Part shown: positions 14,655 through 15,133 of the stretch, one piece after another
Layout: every line of letters starts with the position of its first letter
Numbering within the stretch: position 1 is the stretch's first letter
From: Planctomycetia bacterium
GTDB lineage: Bacteria > Planctomycetota > Planctomycetia > Pirellulales > UBA1268
DNA: 15,133 bases
Direction: 5' to 3'
Assembly: GCA_009919445.1 (NCBI GenBank)
Contig: RGBY01000033.1
Location: 1-15,133 of the forward strand
The notes under the pieces: model-generated
Databases searched by the model: none
What the model was told of the DNA's origin: nothing
The model's input: the letters and a program-made list of their open reading frames with translations, nothing else
Made by a program: the position numbers and the translations under genes

Positions 14655-15133
14655 GTGCCCGCCACCATCTACTACGAAGCTGACGCCGACCTCGCCGTTC
14701 TTTCCGGCAAAACGATTGCCATCATTGGATATGGCAGCCAGGGCCATGCCCAGGCTCAGAACCTGCGAGACAGCGGGCTCAATGTCGTTGTCGCCCAGCG
14801 ACCGGGTGGTCCCAATTATGACCTCGCCAAAAGCCATGGCTTTGAGCCGTTGTCGGTTGAAGATGCCGTCAAGCAGGCTGATGTGGTCAACATTTTGCTG
14901 CCGGATGAATTTCAGGGGGACGTCTACAAGGCGGCGATTCGGCCGAATCTCAAGCCAGGTGCCGTCCTGATGGCCAGCCATGGTTTCAACTTCCACTTCA
15001 ACCAGGTCGAGCCACCTCCGGGGCATGACATCTTGCTGGTTGCACCAAAGGGCCCGGGCCATCTTGTGCGGAGTGAGTACGAGAAGGGGGGCGGCGTGCC
15101 TTGCCTGATCGCGCTCGGTGAAGGGGCCTCAGA
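14655..15133 (+). CDS. ilvC: Ketol-acid reductoisomerase (3' truncated by window end)
   Basis: The first 159 residues and two further bases are present; the enzyme normally has about 335-340 residues. It converts acetolactate or acetohydroxybutyrate to the dihydroxy acid with NAD(P)H and Mg2+, the step after acetohydroxyacid synthase. The start is GTG at 14655, with AGAAGGAG about six bases upstream. The N-terminal Rossmann domain shows GYGSQGHA (25-32), LLPDE (81-85) and SHGFN (108-112, with the catalytic His) and APKGPGH. The cofactor-specificity loop after the second strand reads AQRPGGPNY (47-55). R49 there suits NADPH phosphate binding, but this is not enough to decide the cofactor. It probably forms an operon with ilvN. 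Confidence 0.96.
   Translation, partial: MPATIYYEADADLAVLSGKTIAIIGYGSQGHAQAQNLRDSGLNVVVAQRPGGPNYDLAKSHGFEPLSVEDAVKQADVVNILLPDEFQGDVYKAAIRPNLKPGAVLMASHGFNFHFNQVEPPPGHDILLVAPKGPGHLVRSEYEKGGGVPCLIALGEGAS

Noticed and set aside
14592..15062. A 156-residue frame on the minus strand opposite the start of ilvC
   Set aside because: It is the antisense of a clear ketol-acid reductoisomerase frame with intact cofactor and catalytic motifs, and it has no domain of its own.

Overview
The window looks like a GC-rich Planctomycetota chromosome. The evidence is a DUF1501 protein at the left edge (a family expanded in planctomycetes), mostly poor Shine-Dalgarno sequences, and translation and isoleucine/valine genes of planctomycete character. 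The order Pirellulales is a guess. I see no transposase, integrase, CRISPR array, tRNA or rRNA. Nothing points to recent transfer.

Layout from left to right. (1) Positions 1-1156 (+) hold the 3' part of a DUF1501 gene. It converges on a fatty acid desaturase (1169-2128, -) with a 12-base gap. (2) Positions 2310-10335 (-) hold a tightly packed six-gene block read right to left: ATPase, permease, ATPase, permease, NatA-like ATPase, and a 1116-residue membrane protein. Junctions are overlaps of 4 or 14 bases or gaps of 1 or 31 bases, so this is almost certainly one operon with translational coupling. (3) Positions 10490-13750 (-) hold the classic translation cluster rpsB-tsf-pyrH-frr in the usual bacterial order. 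It lies upstream of, and on the same strand as, the ABC block. (4) On the other side of a divergent promoter region, ilvN (14051-14557, +) is followed by the start of ilvC (14655 to the window end, +), two steps of branched-chain amino acid synthesis.

The unusual object is the last gene of the ABC operon (2310-5660). In one uninterrupted frame it joins a NatB-type ABC-2 permease, a CPBP (Abi/Rce1-type) intramembrane protease domain, and a complete prokaryotic glutamate-receptor-like module: an S1 half, a pore with two membrane helices and a re-entrant loop, and an S2 half. A signal-peptide-like segment lies at the internal junction. The pore loop has TGGCEN where K+-selective relatives have TVGYGD. 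Permease-protease fusions are known, but I do not know of the three-part form with a ligand-gated channel. A transporter that senses an amino-acid-like ligand is an attractive but unproven reading.

Secondary points of interest are an EF-Ts whose TDFV exchange motif is replaced by SAPV, a perfect 14-bp inverted repeat between rpsB and tsf, and hairpins in the frr-to-ABC gap, the strongest of which pairs better as minus-strand RNA.
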